Positions 18,357-28,680 of a stretch of DNA of 64,000 bases are shown piece by piece. The notes under the pieces are model-generated. The model had not been told where the DNA came from and did not search any database. It saw nothing but the letters and a program-made list of their open reading frames with translations. The position numbers were made by a program, and so were the translations under genes. Positions within the stretch are counted from its first letter, which is position 1. Each line of letters starts with the position of its first letter. This DNA is from JAGNRR01 sp964389575 (lineage in GTDB: Bacteria; Bacteroidota; Bacteroidia; Chitinophagales; Chitinophagaceae), in the NCBI GenBank assembly GCA_964389575.1, contig CAYMFF010000006.1, forward strand, positions 4,253 to 68,252. Reading direction: 5' to 3'.

Positions 18357-19535
18357 ATGGATTTGGCGAATCGACTTGAAAGAATCAAAGAACCGCAAAC
18401 TATTAAAATGGCCAAAATGGCTAGAGCGTTGGCGGCGGATGGTAAAAATGTTATCAATCTAAGCTTAGGAGAACCGGACTTCAAAACTCCGGACCACATA
18501 ATTGACAGCGCTATTCAAGCCATGCATGATGGTTATACAAAATACACACCTGTAGTTGGACTTCCTGAATTGCGAGAAGCAATTTGTACAAAATTAAAGC
18601 GAGATAATCAACTTGATTATACCACTGATAATATTATCGTAAGTACGGGTGCTAAACAAGCATTGGCCAATGCTATTTTAAGTATTATCAATCCGGGCGA
18701 TGAAGTTTTAGTGCCAACGCCCTATTGGGTAACCTATACTGCTTTAATTGATCTTGCAGAAGGAACTAATAAATTCATTGAATCGGATTCAAAAAATAAT
18801 TACAAAATAACGCCTGAAGAATTGGAAGAGGCTATATCTGAAAAATCAAAACTATTTATTTTTTCAACCCCATGTAATCCCAGTGGAGCAGTTTACTCAA
18901 AAGATGAATTATCTAAATTAGCCGATGTGTTCGAAAAATATCCAAATTGTTATATCATATCAGATGAAATCTATGAGTATATCAATTATACAGGTACGCA
19001 TGAAAGCATCGCTCAATTCGATTCTATAAAAGATCGGGTAATTATTGTGAATGGATTTTCGAAAGGGTTTGCCATGACGGGTTGGCGCCTAGGCTATATG
19101 GCTGGCCCACCAGCAATCGTTAAAGCGTGCGAAAGGATTCAAGGTCAGTTTACGTCCGGTGCAAATGCAATGACTCAAAAAGCGGCTGTCTCAGCATTGC
19201 TGGGCGATTTGCAGCCCACTTATGATATGCAAGCTGAGTTCAAAAAAAGAAGAGAATTTGTAGTTAAAGCTTTTGATGATATGGACGGTATTGATTTATC
19301 CTTGCCTGAAGGCGCGTTTTATGCTTTTCCTGATGTGTCTTCTTTTTTTGGTAAAAATGGGATTCATACTTCTGAGGATATGAGTATGCATATTCTAAAT
19401 AATGCTCACGTTAGTACTGTTTATGGTAGTGCGTTTGGAAATGATAAAGCCATTCGCATATCCTACGCTGCCAGTATGGAAACCTTAGAAGACGCCATGC
19501 ATAGAATTAAAAAATTACTCCATGAGTCCAAATAG
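18357..19535 (+). CDS. Pyridoxal phosphate-dependent aminotransferase (aspartate type, class I)
   Basis: 392 residues. Start chosen at the ATG (MDLANRLERI), because the longer frame begins with TTG and overlaps the promoter box. This is a fold-type I aminotransferase of the AspC/prephenate-aminotransferase branch. SLGEPDF lies at residues 36-42, STGAKQAL at 96-103, the cofactor-contacting NPSG at 174-177, and Asp203 in SDEIYEY binds the pyridine nitrogen. The Schiff-base Lys236 lies in NGFSKGFAMTGWRLGY. It transfers the amino group of aspartate or a related acid to 2-oxoglutarate or prephenate; the exact substrate cannot be read. It overlaps the next gene by 14 bases. Confidence 0.9.
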   Translation: MDLANRLERIKEPQTIKMAKMARALAADGKNVINLSLGEPDFKTPDHIIDSAIQAMHDGYTKYTPVVGLPELREAICTKLKRDNQLDYTTDNIIVSTGAKQALANAILSIINPGDEVLVPTPYWVTYTALIDLAEGTNKFIESDSKNNYKITPEELEEAISEKSKLFIFSTPCNPSGAVYSKDELSKLADVFEKYPNCYIISDEIYEYINYTGTHESIAQFDSIKDRVIIVNGFSKGFAMTGWRLGYMAGPPAIVKACERIQGQFTSGANAMTQKAAVSALLGDLQPTYDMQAEFKKRREFVVKAFDDMDGIDLSLPEGAFYAFPDVSSFFGKNGIHTSEDMSMHILNNAHVSTVYGSAFGNDKAIRISYAASMETLEDAMHRIKKLLHESK

Positions 19536-20265
19536 AAATGTAATAAAATCAAAATCTGAAATTCAATTTTTAAAGGGTCCACAAAGCCGTTGGCGTGACT
19601 TCAAATTCACGCTCAAAGTAATGAGAGAGTTCGTTAAGGGATTTAGAACCTTGCATTTCACCGGACCTTGTATATGCATTTACGGATCGGCCCGTTTCAA
19701 AGAAGATCATAAATATTATAAAGCTGCTCAAGATATAGCAGGTCGTGTTGCCCAACTCGGTTTTTCTATTATGACGGGCGGCGGACCTGGTATAATGGAA
19801 GCTGCCAATCGGGGCGCAAGAGAAGTTGGAGGTAGAAGTGTAGGATGTAACATTGAGCTTCCATTTGAGCAATCTGGAAATCCTTATCTTGACAAATGGG
19901 TTTCTATTAAATATTTCTTCGTGAGAAAAACCTTGTTGATTAAATATTCATATGCTTTTATTGTAATGCCTGGAGGTTTTGGAACATTAGACGAATTGTT
20001 TGAGTCATTGACTCTGGTACAAACAGGAAAATTAAAAGCATTCCCAATTATAATCTACGGGAAAGAATTTTATGAAAATGTAATGTCGCATATAGATCAC
20101 ATGAAAAAAGAAGGCACTATCTCTCCTGATGATCTTAATTTAATTCATTACACGGACGATGTTGACGAAATTGTAAAAATTTGCGAAGGAGTTATAAGCT
20201 CCCACAACTTGAGTTATGAACGCAAAAAGTACTTCAAAATTCTAGGAGAGAATAAAAACAGATAA
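19522..20265 (+). CDS. LOG-family (TIGR00730) Rossmann-fold protein
   Basis: A 247-residue protein of the LOG/lysine-decarboxylase-like family, whose characterised members release nucleobase from nucleoside monophosphates (cytokinin riboside 5'-monophosphate phosphoribohydrolase). The two family signatures are present: GGGPGIMEAANRGA (about residues 88-101) and PGGFGTLDELFE (about 150-161). It begins inside the 3' end of the aminotransferase gene (14-base overlap) and is followed after 2 bases by ispD, so the three are probably one transcript. The physiological role in Bacteroidota is unclear. Confidence 0.88.
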   Translation: MSPNRNVIKSKSEIQFLKGPQSRWRDFKFTLKVMREFVKGFRTLHFTGPCICIYGSARFKEDHKYYKAAQDIAGRVAQLGFSIMTGGGPGIMEAANRGAREVGGRSVGCNIELPFEQSGNPYLDKWVSIKYFFVRKTLLIKYSYAFIVMPGGFGTLDELFESLTLVQTGKLKAFPIIIYGKEFYENVMSHIDHMKKEGTISPDDLNLIHYTDDVDEIVKICEGVISSHNLSYERKKYFKILGENKNR

Positions 20266-20267
20266 GC

Positions 20268-20930
20268 ATGGTTAGTGCTATCATAGTGGCTGCAGGATCT
20301 GGGAAACGAATGGGAACTTCAATCCCTAAACAATTTATCGAAATAAATGGTAAAACTATTTTAGAGCATACCATAGATTTATTTGTTCGAAGCAAACTAT
20401 TCACGGAGTATATCGTCGTTATAGCTTCCGAATTTGAAAAAGAATTAAATACTATAAGAAAACTACATCCCAATGAGAATATTAGAAGTTGCACTGGTGG
20501 GCAAGAACGTTTTCATTCTGTTCAAAATGCATTACAAGAAGTAAATGATAATTGTCAAGTAGTTTTTATTCATGATTCTGTGAGACCATACTGCAGTATT
20601 GAACTACTAAATAACTGCTATGAAGAATGCAAAATATATTCTAATGCAATTCCAGCAGTTGCCATTAAGGATTCAATCCGAACGATTAACGAAGACGGCC
20701 ATAATCAAATAGCTGACAGAGATCAATTGCGCAGTATTCAAACCCCACAGGTTTTTGAATTAAAGAAAATTAAAGAAGCCTACGATATTGAATACTCAGA
20801 AAAATTCACTGATGACGCTTCGGTATTTGAAACCGCAGGTCGCAAAATCCACCTAATTCAAGGCGAAGCTACCAATACAAAGATTACTACTCCTGAAGAT
20901 TTAGAAATTGCTAAATTCAGACTGAAATAG
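20268..20930 (+). CDS. ispD: 2-C-methyl-D-erythritol 4-phosphate cytidylyltransferase
   Basis: 220 residues. It should transfer CMP from CTP to methylerythritol phosphate in the non-mevalonate isoprenoid pathway. The nucleotide-binding loop AAGSGKRMGTSIPKQF lies at residues 8-23, the middle HDSVRPYC at about 103-110, and the C-terminal FTDDASVFE at about 184-192 matches the family. TarI-type ribitol phosphate cytidylyltransferases share the fold, but the context and length favour IspD. It ends 1 base before the convergent porU gene. Confidence 0.9.
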   Translation: MVSAIIVAAGSGKRMGTSIPKQFIEINGKTILEHTIDLFVRSKLFTEYIVVIASEFEKELNTIRKLHPNENIRSCTGGQERFHSVQNALQEVNDNCQVVFIHDSVRPYCSIELLNNCYEECKIYSNAIPAVAIKDSIRTINEDGHNQIADRDQLRSIQTPQVFELKKIKEAYDIEYSEKFTDDASVFETAGRKIHLIQGEATNTKITTPEDLEIAKFRLK

Positions 20931-20931
20931 T

Positions 20932-23900
20932 CTATCGCATTATATACAATTTACCAAAACCTTTCTTACTCCATTGACTTGCTGGATCAGAATCAGCCTT
21001 GTCCATTGCCTCGCCATTCAATCTAGTAATTACACGGTATAAATAAACACCATTACCCAGTAAATCGCCGTATTGGTCATCTCCTTTCCAACGGAACTCA
21101 GTTATATTTCTTCCAATGTGAATATTACCGATTTCAGCTTTTGAAATCTCACGGACCATCTTACCAGTAACACTGTATACCTGAATCTTAAATTGCTCCG
21201 GTATTTCAGCACCTGTTAATGTAAAAACAAATTGTGTTGAAGTACTAAACGGATTTGGATAATTTAAAACTGATGTGACAGATGATTTAGTAACTACTTC
21301 AAAAGCAATTTTATAATTTAAATCTCCACTAGTATTACCCATTTTATCTTGTCCAGTCACTATTAGTTCATAAATACCATCTTGTAAGAAAGTTGGTCTA
21401 TACTCAATGCGTGCTTTATTTTCACCGGCTCCATTAGGATCTGCTGGGATAAAAGTAATAGCGGGATCGTTTAATGAAATTGGCACTTCAGTATTAGGAG
21501 CATTTGGATAACGCAACGCGATAGTCATCGCAGTCGTATCATCCAATGGCAAGAACTGATTCTCATCTTTCAGCGACATTAAAATAGTCGGTTTTGCAGA
21601 AACAATATCTCTATTGAGTATATGAATACCATCGAAGGTTACATCCAAAATAGGATTTTTATTATCTGGGTTGACATACATACCCAAGAAACCAATATTA
21701 TTCGGATGATATTGCTCCGGCTGGTCTTCATTAGGATTAGCTTCAATTTTTATAAAATATTGACCGCTTAATGGTTGAGTATTTATATCCAAAGACGCGT
21801 GAATGGTATCTTCTCCAGCCAATGGTTGATATCTCTTAGAAGTCAAGAAAGTTTCATTGTTGTCCTTATCAACTAATGAATATGTAACTAACATACTGTC
21901 CATTGCTATGTCCGTAAGGTTTTCTATTGCAAATCCTAGTTTATTTTCTTGTCCCTGTAAAAGCGTATCGGTATTAGTAACATAAACACTTGGATTCAAA
22001 GCCGCTTCTGGTACAGGAGCATAATGAACTCGCCAATATTTCACTTGTTCAGGAGTACTAAATTTACTATCCTTTTGATTCATGGTCAGGCGAATGCAAG
22101 GGTAAACCGATGGATCAATAAAGCTAAGATTCGTATCCCCTTTGACAGTTGCTAAATAGGTTTCTACATTATTTTCATTGATTCCATAAATCTCAACCTC
22201 TACCGAATCACCAGCTTGACCATTATCAATATTGTTTCCACTTCTATAAAAATCATTCCATTGAGAAGCCGGACCAATTTTGGTACTCACAATTTTACCT
22301 TCGTACAAATACGAGTTGAATTCTAATTCTTTAAATAATTGTACCGTACTATCTTGTCCCACAAATTGTTCAACCGTTCCAGGAATCCCTTTTTGTCTAA
22401 AGAAAATCATGGGTCGATTTTTGAACAAGCTGTCAATATCTGTAAAACCGAGATCCTTAATTTTATGATACAATGAATTGCCACTACCTAATGTAGCTGT
22501 ATCCGACATCATATCATCAATAAAGAATTTATTATTTCCTCCACAAGCAGAGCTTAAACACAACCTAGGTTGCATCATAACATATGCACCGTTCGGAATG
22601 GAATCGATAAAATCCATAATCTGCTTTCTTCTGCCCGGACCGTTATAACTAAACTCAAAAAAAGCATCTTTACCTAAGTATGTCAAACGACATGGTTTCC
22701 AGCTACCATAAAGTCCTTTTGCAGTATTGTTAGGATCAATTGAATTGGTCCATGGCAAACCAGTTAATGAGTCTATTACTACAAATTGGAGACTCTCATA
22801 TTGACCAAAAGGTGCACAACCAAAAGTATGTAAAGTAACATTGTTTAATTTCACTGAATAGTTTGAAAAATTGTAATTATAAGGTGCAGGCCCTCTGAAA
22901 CAAACATTCTGAACCTGTAATTTTTTAGTAACCTTAGAAAATTGAAAGTCGCGTTGAGAAGCACTAATTTGAATATCATTCATATCATCTTTCAAATACT
23001 GATAATAATGTGACTGATTCCAACCTGTTCCAGCATTTGGAAGGAATACGAAAGAGCTATTAGTCCAACGATGTATAGAATTATTATAGATTGTATCCAT
23101 AGCCGTTCTCCAATAATACACAACAGAGTCTTGATATGTAATGGTAGGCGTCCACTTGACAACACCTCCTTTAGCTGTAATTGTAGTTGATTTTAGAGAA
23201 GGACTATTAAATTCTTCCGTTGTATCAATTTGAATGGCATATTGCCTTTCACCTAAAAAAGGATTTAAGGTTGAAGCTTTCAATGTTATACCTTGATCGT
23301 TTACGATACTAAAATTGTACGGATAGATAGGTTCTAAATCATCATTAAAGACAGTAAATTCTTTTTCTACACCATTATTATATTCTGCAACTTCATCCAC
23401 TTCATTCCCATCATCTATTCTTACCCTCAAGATATTCTTACCCAAAGCATTGGAACCTCCAACAGCTACTCTAAAATTCATAGAATCAGTATAAGCCAAA
23501 CCGGGCATCCTTTTACTCAAAATAGGCACAACGGCATTATTGGGCAACACTCGTTCCACTACCAAGTTAATAGAGTCCAGTTCATATTTACCTAAATTGT
23601 AGGCCACTAATTCAACATCAAATGAATCCATTTGAGTCGTAATACTCAGCTGCTTAATCTTCGTGTATTTATCTTCTACAGCATAATCTGGTTTTGATCT
23701 GCTATGCATACTGACCGCTGGATCTCCTTGCAACAGCATTTGCTCTGCATGAAACCTTGCAACATTATTATTAAGGATGTTCGGATTACCTAAGGTGTGA
23801 ATTACATTTCCTACAAACTGCTCACCTACAGTTTGTCCATATCGATAATCTGCCATTTGCTTATAAAGCGAATCTGTATAATTTGCTAGATAATATAAAA

Positions 23901-26079
23901 AACCAGTATTCGAATTGGCAATAAAACCTATACTTCCTTTGTTTGGTGATTCAATCCATCGTTCGCTTAAGGTCTTCACAATGCCCGTTGAAAATACATT
24001 TCCAACACCACAACCGTTAGCCATAAAAATAGAATAACGGTTATTCGGTATGTATTGCTCAGGAATATCAAAACCGAACGCTAATGTGGAGGAACTACCA
24101 TGACCAAAATATTGAATAAAACCAACTCCAGCATTTACAGCTCGGTCGATAGCCTCAGTCGCCTCTTGTTGGATAGCCTGAGTTTGAGACTTAGCATAGG
24201 TCTCAGAACGTCCACCAATTGCTGTGCCCTCAATAATATTAGATTGTCGATTCAATGCCGAAACAATTGGTGTCTGCTGTTGTAAGTCAGATGCACCTGC
24301 AGCATGTAAAAATCGTTTTTGCCACAAAACAGTATCAACATATTGATTCATTGTTGTGGCTAAACTCGCTTCATGTATTTTGACTTTATCCAAATACGGA
24401 CCTATTTCATCTCCGTTCAAAACAGACAATCTACCGATCGGTAACTCAGGAATATTATTATTATCGAAATCCGTTAGCATAATATCTGATGCAGGAACGC
24501 CAAAAGTTGGTAGCGGCACATACGGATAATTTGCTGGTGTTGTCATTTTACCATTCGAATATGCTCTATAGCTAGAATACAAAATTCCCTTACCTATCAA
24601 AAAGGCAAACTTTGATTTATTAGACCAAGCACTACTCTTATGTGAATATGCCAAAAAGTTTCGTATCGCTTGAGCATGAAACTTATAACCAAAACCAAAT
24701 TCATTATAAATATCGTCAGCCTCGGCAACGATAGCTGTGTAAGCGCCACCCGTAGCTGACGATCTAAAATTCTTATACTCTGTTACATAATTAGTACCAC
24801 TTCCGTAATAATGGGGATCGGTTATTATAATATAATCTCCTTGATTGTTAGGGCTTGAATAATTTTTAAAATTCACTGCTTTCAGATTAGAAACTACTTT
24901 AGTTGCACCAAGCTGACGTCCAACTAAAATCATTTTTTTCAAGCTAGCATTTGCTGGAATCTGAAATCGCACCTTATTGGTTACCGCAATATTCCCTGGA
25001 TAAATTCGATTTTCTTCTAAGTCGTATAACCAAGGAGCGGCACTTCCTCCATTAAAATTATCAAACTCTAAGTAATAACTACCCGACTTGGGATTTAGCT
25101 CAAAATATTCATAAGATAAACCACTAAAATCATTCGTTCGAGCATAACGAGCGTCTAATTGCGCTACTCCAATCCGATCGTACAGATTATTACTTGGAAT
25201 AGAATTTTTAGGTGTAAACAATAGACTTATCGTATTCGCAGATGAAATAGAACTCGTTGGAATATTTAGCGTAATATCTTTTGAAGAAAAACTTGAAAAA
25301 GTTTCATCAGCTACCACAGTATTATTCGCCTCTATTTCCACACGATGTGTGCTCAAATATGAGAATCCTGCAACTTTCGAAAGTACCGTAACATTTGGGG
25401 CTCCAGTTCCTTTATATAAATTGGGCACATTTAAACTAATCGTTTGTGGATTAAAACTAAAAGACTTCACATAACCTTCGGCTCTTTCAAATTGCGAAGA
25501 GCGCAGATATAAAATTGGGTTTTGAGAGGCACCAATATAGGAAGGTCCTTGACTTAATGCTCCTCGATAATTGATGACATCTCTACCCCATACATACGTT
25601 TCTTTTGCTGGAGCACCTAACAAGCTATTGGTGGCGATTGTCAAACGACTAAAGGGACCTGCCGTACTTTGTGTAATAAAATAATATGCCGTGTCTGAAA
25701 TTAAATTCTGACTTGGGTTCATCTGTTTACTTTGATCAATAAAAAGTGGCTTATCTACCTCTCCATCTGCATGACGACCATAAAATTCTATAAAATCCGA
25801 AGACCCAAAAGTAGAATTATTACTCACGTAAATAGGAATCTGCTTTCCGTCTCTAAATATCTGTAGTTGTGCTCCATTTGGATTTGAAATTCCAGCTGCC
25901 GTTAATTGCGCACGAGAGATTTTATAAATACCATCTTCATACACACTGAATTTGGCATAAGTCTGTGAATAATTAATCCACTCGTTACCAAAAATTTGTG
26001 CTCCAGCATTTTGGCAAAAAAACATCACCAAAAGCAGTAAGTATAACTTTGGATTTTGCTGTTCAACTATTTTTTTCAT
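20932..26079 (-). CDS. porU: Type IX secretion system sortase PorU (long form)
   Basis: A 1715-residue surface C25-family (gingipain-fold) cysteine protease that cleaves C-terminal sorting domains and attaches cargo to surface lipopolysaccharide. The signal peptide ends near QNAGAQ. The catalytic His660 lies in QYFGHGSS and Cys690 in ANGCGVGN, so the active site is intact. After it come long beta-sandwich repeats, CARDB- and Ig-like, and a FlgD-like C-terminal domain starting YPNPFSTSTQF, itself of the sorting type. It is longer than the roughly 1150-residue P. gingivalis enzyme; long PorU forms are common elsewhere in the phylum. It follows porV after 29 bases on the same strand. Several cargo genes with sorting domains lie in this window. 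Confidence 0.92.
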   Translation of the reverse strand: MKKIVEQQNPKLYLLLLVMFFCQNAGAQIFGNEWINYSQTYAKFSVYEDGIYKISRAQLTAAGISNPNGAQLQIFRDGKQIPIYVSNNSTFGSSDFIEFYGRHADGEVDKPLFIDQSKQMNPSQNLISDTAYYFITQSTAGPFSRLTIATNSLLGAPAKETYVWGRDVINYRGALSQGPSYIGASQNPILYLRSSQFERAEGYVKSFSFNPQTISLNVPNLYKGTGAPNVTVLSKVAGFSYLSTHRVEIEANNTVVADETFSSFSSKDITLNIPTSSISSANTISLLFTPKNSIPSNNLYDRIGVAQLDARYARTNDFSGLSYEYFELNPKSGSYYLEFDNFNGGSAAPWLYDLEENRIYPGNIAVTNKVRFQIPANASLKKMILVGRQLGATKVVSNLKAVNFKNYSSPNNQGDYIIITDPHYYGSGTNYVTEYKNFRSSATGGAYTAIVAEADDIYNEFGFGYKFHAQAIRNFLAYSHKSSAWSNKSKFAFLIGKGILYSSYRAYSNGKMTTPANYPYVPLPTFGVPASDIMLTDFDNNNIPELPIGRLSVLNGDEIGPYLDKVKIHEASLATTMNQYVDTVLWQKRFLHAAGASDLQQQTPIVSALNRQSNIIEGTAIGGRSETYAKSQTQAIQQEATEAIDRAVNAGVGFIQYFGHGSSSTLAFGFDIPEQYIPNNRYSIFMANGCGVGNVFSTGIVKTLSERWIESPNKGSIGFIANSNTGFLYYLANYTDSLYKQMADYRYGQTVGEQFVGNVIHTLGNPNILNNNVARFHAEQMLLQGDPAVSMHSRSKPDYAVEDKYTKIKQLSITTQMDSFDVELVAYNLGKYELDSINLVVERVLPNNAVVPILSKRMPGLAYTDSMNFRVAVGGSNALGKNILRVRIDDGNEVDEVAEYNNGVEKEFTVFNDDLEPIYPYNFSIVNDQGITLKASTLNPFLGERQYAIQIDTTEEFNSPSLKSTTITAKGGVVKWTPTITYQDSVVYYWRTAMDTIYNNSIHRWTNSSFVFLPNAGTGWNQSHYYQYLKDDMNDIQISASQRDFQFSKVTKKLQVQNVCFRGPAPYNYNFSNYSVKLNNVTLHTFGCAPFGQYESLQFVVIDSLTGLPWTNSIDPNNTAKGLYGSWKPCRLTYLGKDAFFEFSYNGPGRRKQIMDFIDSIPNGAYVMMQPRLCLSSACGGNNKFFIDDMMSDTATLGSGNSLYHKIKDLGFTDIDSLFKNRPMIFFRQKGIPGTVEQFVGQDSTVQLFKELEFNSYLYEGKIVSTKIGPASQWNDFYRSGNNIDNGQAGDSVEVEIYGINENNVETYLATVKGDTNLSFIDPSVYPCIRLTMNQKDSKFSTPEQVKYWRVHYAPVPEAALNPSVYVTNTDTLLQGQENKLGFAIENLTDIAMDSMLVTYSLVDKDNNETFLTSKRYQPLAGEDTIHASLDINTQPLSGQYFIKIEANPNEDQPEQYHPNNIGFLGMYVNPDNKNPILDVTFDGIHILNRDIVSAKPTILMSLKDENQFLPLDDTTAMTIALRYPNAPNTEVPISLNDPAITFIPADPNGAGENKARIEYRPTFLQDGIYELIVTGQDKMGNTSGDLNYKIAFEVVTKSSVTSVLNYPNPFSTSTQFVFTLTGAEIPEQFKIQVYSVTGKMVREISKAEIGNIHIGRNITEFRWKGDDQYGDLLGNGVYLYRVITRLNGEAMDKADSDPASQWSKKGFGKLYIMR

Positions 26080-26108
26080 TCTGTAAATTATTTATGTAGT
26101 AGTATAAA

Positions 26109-27251
26109 TTATTGTTTTTCTTTCTTGGCTTTTGACTTATTTCTAATGTCCAACTTCAAGGAAATAAAGTGACTGTAAAGCGGACTAGATTCAATATTCA
26201 GACTCGAGAAAGAATAGTCAATAGCAAAGTTCTTAATCTGAACACCTAAACCAACCGTTGGCTGAAAGAGCGTTCTTTTATCCTCACCAGTTGTATCGGC
26301 ATCAGTAGATACCCGTTGAAATTGACCCACTCCTGTTCTTAAATATACTTTGTTGTTATAGTTTACCTCAGCACCTAATCTTGGATCAATACTAAAAGGC
26401 TTGGCGTTAATCAAATTGGCATAACGACTTCCGTCAGTTGTTACATCCAAATTCAATTCTCCTAAAACACTTAATTTTTGATTAATAGGAAATACTCGCC
26501 CACCGCCCAGTATTAATCTAGGCGTATTCACTTCACTACTTCGTGATATAATCTCATTTCCTGTTTGAGCAAAAACTTGTTTCTCTTGTTCAGTAAGACT
26601 GAAAGACCAAACCGTATAGGTTGTCGTAATATCTCTAACAACAGCTCCTAATTTCCAACGTCCAAATCTACCTTGCAAACCAAAGTCTAGACCGACACCC
26701 CAGGCACTGGCCATAGAGCCGACATTGCGATGTAAAATTTTAAAATTAGTACCCCACATCAGATTAATATCTTCCCTATCTTGCCATTTTTTAACCAAAA
26801 CCGGTCGAGCATAAGAAATCAATCCGCCATAGTCTGCCGATGAAATACTTCGTACTTTACTGTAATCCACAGTTCCATCAGGTTGAACTAAATTAATCGT
26901 ATACGGAATATCATCTACTGCAAAACGAATAGCTGAGAAACCAATTACGCCTTTTCTGTCTTTCAATGGAAACGTTGCGCCTATATAATCGTACTTAGCA
27001 ATACTACCAAAATACTCCGAATGCATGATCCCTAGTTGCATATCTGTGTTTTGATAGGCAATACCCGCCGGATTCCAAAAAGCTGCCGTTACATCAGTTA
27101 CAGAAGCAACCTGCGCACCACTCATTCCCAAACCTCTAGCTCCAACCCCAATATTCATGTATTCATTAACATATTTGCGTTGCTGTGCCTCTATTTCACT
27201 TGTAATTAAGGTTACAAGCAAAAAACTCAATACTGACAATTTTAATTTCAT
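26109..27251 (-). CDS. porV: Type IX secretion system outer-membrane protein PorV
   Basis: 380 residues from the start at 27251, where a clear signal peptide begins (MKLKLSVLSFLLV, cleavage near EIEAQ). The longer ATG would add 20 residues with no export signal. The mature N-terminus contains VNEYMNIGVGARGLGMSGAQVAS and AFWNPAG, the conserved entry to the FadL-like barrel of the PorV/PorQ family. PorV shuttles cargo from the translocon to the PorU sortase. The porV-porU gene order on one strand supports the PorV rather than PorQ assignment and implies one operon. Confidence 0.9.
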   Translation of the reverse strand: MKLKLSVLSFLLVTLITSEIEAQQRKYVNEYMNIGVGARGLGMSGAQVASVTDVTAAFWNPAGIAYQNTDMQLGIMHSEYFGSIAKYDYIGATFPLKDRKGVIGFSAIRFAVDDIPYTINLVQPDGTVDYSKVRSISSADYGGLISYARPVLVKKWQDREDINLMWGTNFKILHRNVGSMASAWGVGLDFGLQGRFGRWKLGAVVRDITTTYTVWSFSLTEQEKQVFAQTGNEIISRSSEVNTPRLILGGGRVFPINQKLSVLGELNLDVTTDGSRYANLINAKPFSIDPRLGAEVNYNNKVYLRTGVGQFQRVSTDADTTGEDKRTLFQPTVGLGVQIKNFAIDYSFSSLNIESSPLYSHFISLKLDIRNKSKAKKEKQ

Positions 27252-27308
27252 ATAAAGTGTGTTAAAACAAACTAAACGCACAATTAGATTATTTATTATG
27301 CGTCCTAT

Positions 27309-27337
27309 CAAAAATACTGAAAATCACTATACTTTTG
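27309..27337. promoter_or_regulatory. Divergent -7 boxes between porV and tyrS
   Basis: TACTTTTG at 27330-27337 (plus strand) faces tyrS with a leader of about 60 bases. CAAAAATA at 27309-27316 reads TATTTTTG on the minus strand and faces porV with a leader of about 57 bases. Both match TAnnTTTG exactly, but -33 elements are weak. Confidence 0.4.
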
Positions 27338-27399
27338 ACGCTCATTCAGATGGATAAACTTCAATTAACATCAATCTGACAATAAACAAACAATATATA

Positions 27400-28677
27400 A
27401 TGACCTTCATTAACGAACTAAAATGGCGCGGACTGATTCAAGATATAACTCCTGGTACTGAAGAGCACCTGGAAAAAGGTCCAGTGAAGGCCTATATTGG
27501 CTTTGACCCGACCGGTGATTCACTCCACATTGGTAGTTTAGTTCCTATTATTTTACTTATACACTTGCAAAAAGCAAGCCACAAACCGTTTGCTTTGATT
27601 GGCGGTGCTACTGGCATGATTGGAGACCCTTCGGGAAAATCAGCAGAAAGAAACTTATTATCCCTAGAGATTATCAAGAAAAACCAAGCAGGTATTCAAA
27701 AACAACTAGCTAAATTCTTAGATTTTGACGAATCTAATGAAAATGCGGCTGTTATGGTGAACAACTACGATTGGTTTGAAAAAATGAACTTTATTGATTT
27801 TGCTCGTGACATTGGCAAGCATATTACGGTTAGTTATATGATGAGTAAAGACTCCGTAAAAAGCCGATTAGAAACGGGTATGAGTTTTACCGAATTCACC
27901 TATCAATTGATTCAAGGTTATGATTTTTTACATTTAAACAAAGAGCAAGGCATAACATTGCAAGCCGGCGGAAGCGACCAATGGGGCAATATAGTTACTG
28001 GTACCGAACTTATCCGACGCAAGGAACAAGGTGAAGCTTTTGCCTTTACTGCTCCGCTTATCAAGAAAGCGGATGGTGGCAAATTTGGCAAAACTGAATC
28101 CGGTAATGTTTGGCTTGACCGAACTAAAACCTCTCCTTATAAATTTTATCAATTTTGGCTAAACGCCAGCGATGAAGACGCTGAAAAATATATTAAGATT
28201 TTCACTTTTTTATCAAAAGAAGAAATTGAAAAAATTTGTGATGAACATAATCAAGCACCACATCAACGACTGTTACAAAAAACATTGGCGAACGAAGTAA
28301 CTACCTTAGTGCACAGTAATGAAGACGTAGAATTTGCAATCAAAGCAAGTCAAATACTTTTTGGAAAAAATACTGCTGAAGATCTAAAAATCCTTTCGGA
28401 GTCCGAACTATTGGATATCATGGATGGCGTACCAACCATTGAGCTTGACCGCAACGTCTTAAAAGAAGGAATGAATATTGTAAGCTTCTTAGCAGAAAAT
28501 AAAATCTATCCATCTAAGGGTGAAGCAAAAAAAATGACGCAAAGTGGTGCGGTAAGTATCAATAAATTAAAGGTTAATGATATTGCCTTTAACATAGATA
28601 TAAAATCACTTTTAGCAGATAAATATATCTTAGTGCAAAAGGGGAAAAAGCATTATTTCCTAATTAAAACAAAATAG
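27400..28677 (+). CDS. tyrS: Tyrosine--tRNA ligase
   Basis: 425 residues, normal for bacterial TyrRS. The class I HIGH equivalent is HIGS at residues 43-46. Tyrosine-pocket residues lie in YDFLHL and GGSDQWGNI (about 166-190). The KMSKS-type loop is KFGKT at about 228-232, the form usual for this TyrRS branch. The C-terminal S4 RNA-binding domain (KMTQSGAVSINKLKV, about 380-395) is complete. The next gene starts 3 bases after the stop. Confidence 0.96.
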   Translation: MTFINELKWRGLIQDITPGTEEHLEKGPVKAYIGFDPTGDSLHIGSLVPIILLIHLQKASHKPFALIGGATGMIGDPSGKSAERNLLSLEIIKKNQAGIQKQLAKFLDFDESNENAAVMVNNYDWFEKMNFIDFARDIGKHITVSYMMSKDSVKSRLETGMSFTEFTYQLIQGYDFLHLNKEQGITLQAGGSDQWGNIVTGTELIRRKEQGEAFAFTAPLIKKADGGKFGKTESGNVWLDRTKTSPYKFYQFWLNASDEDAEKYIKIFTFLSKEEIEKICDEHNQAPHQRLLQKTLANEVTTLVHSNEDVEFAIKASQILFGKNTAEDLKILSESELLDIMDGVPTIELDRNVLKEGMNIVSFLAENKIYPSKGEAKKMTQSGAVSINKLKVNDIAFNIDIKSLLADKYILVQKGKKHYFLIKTK

Positions 28678-28680
28678 AAA

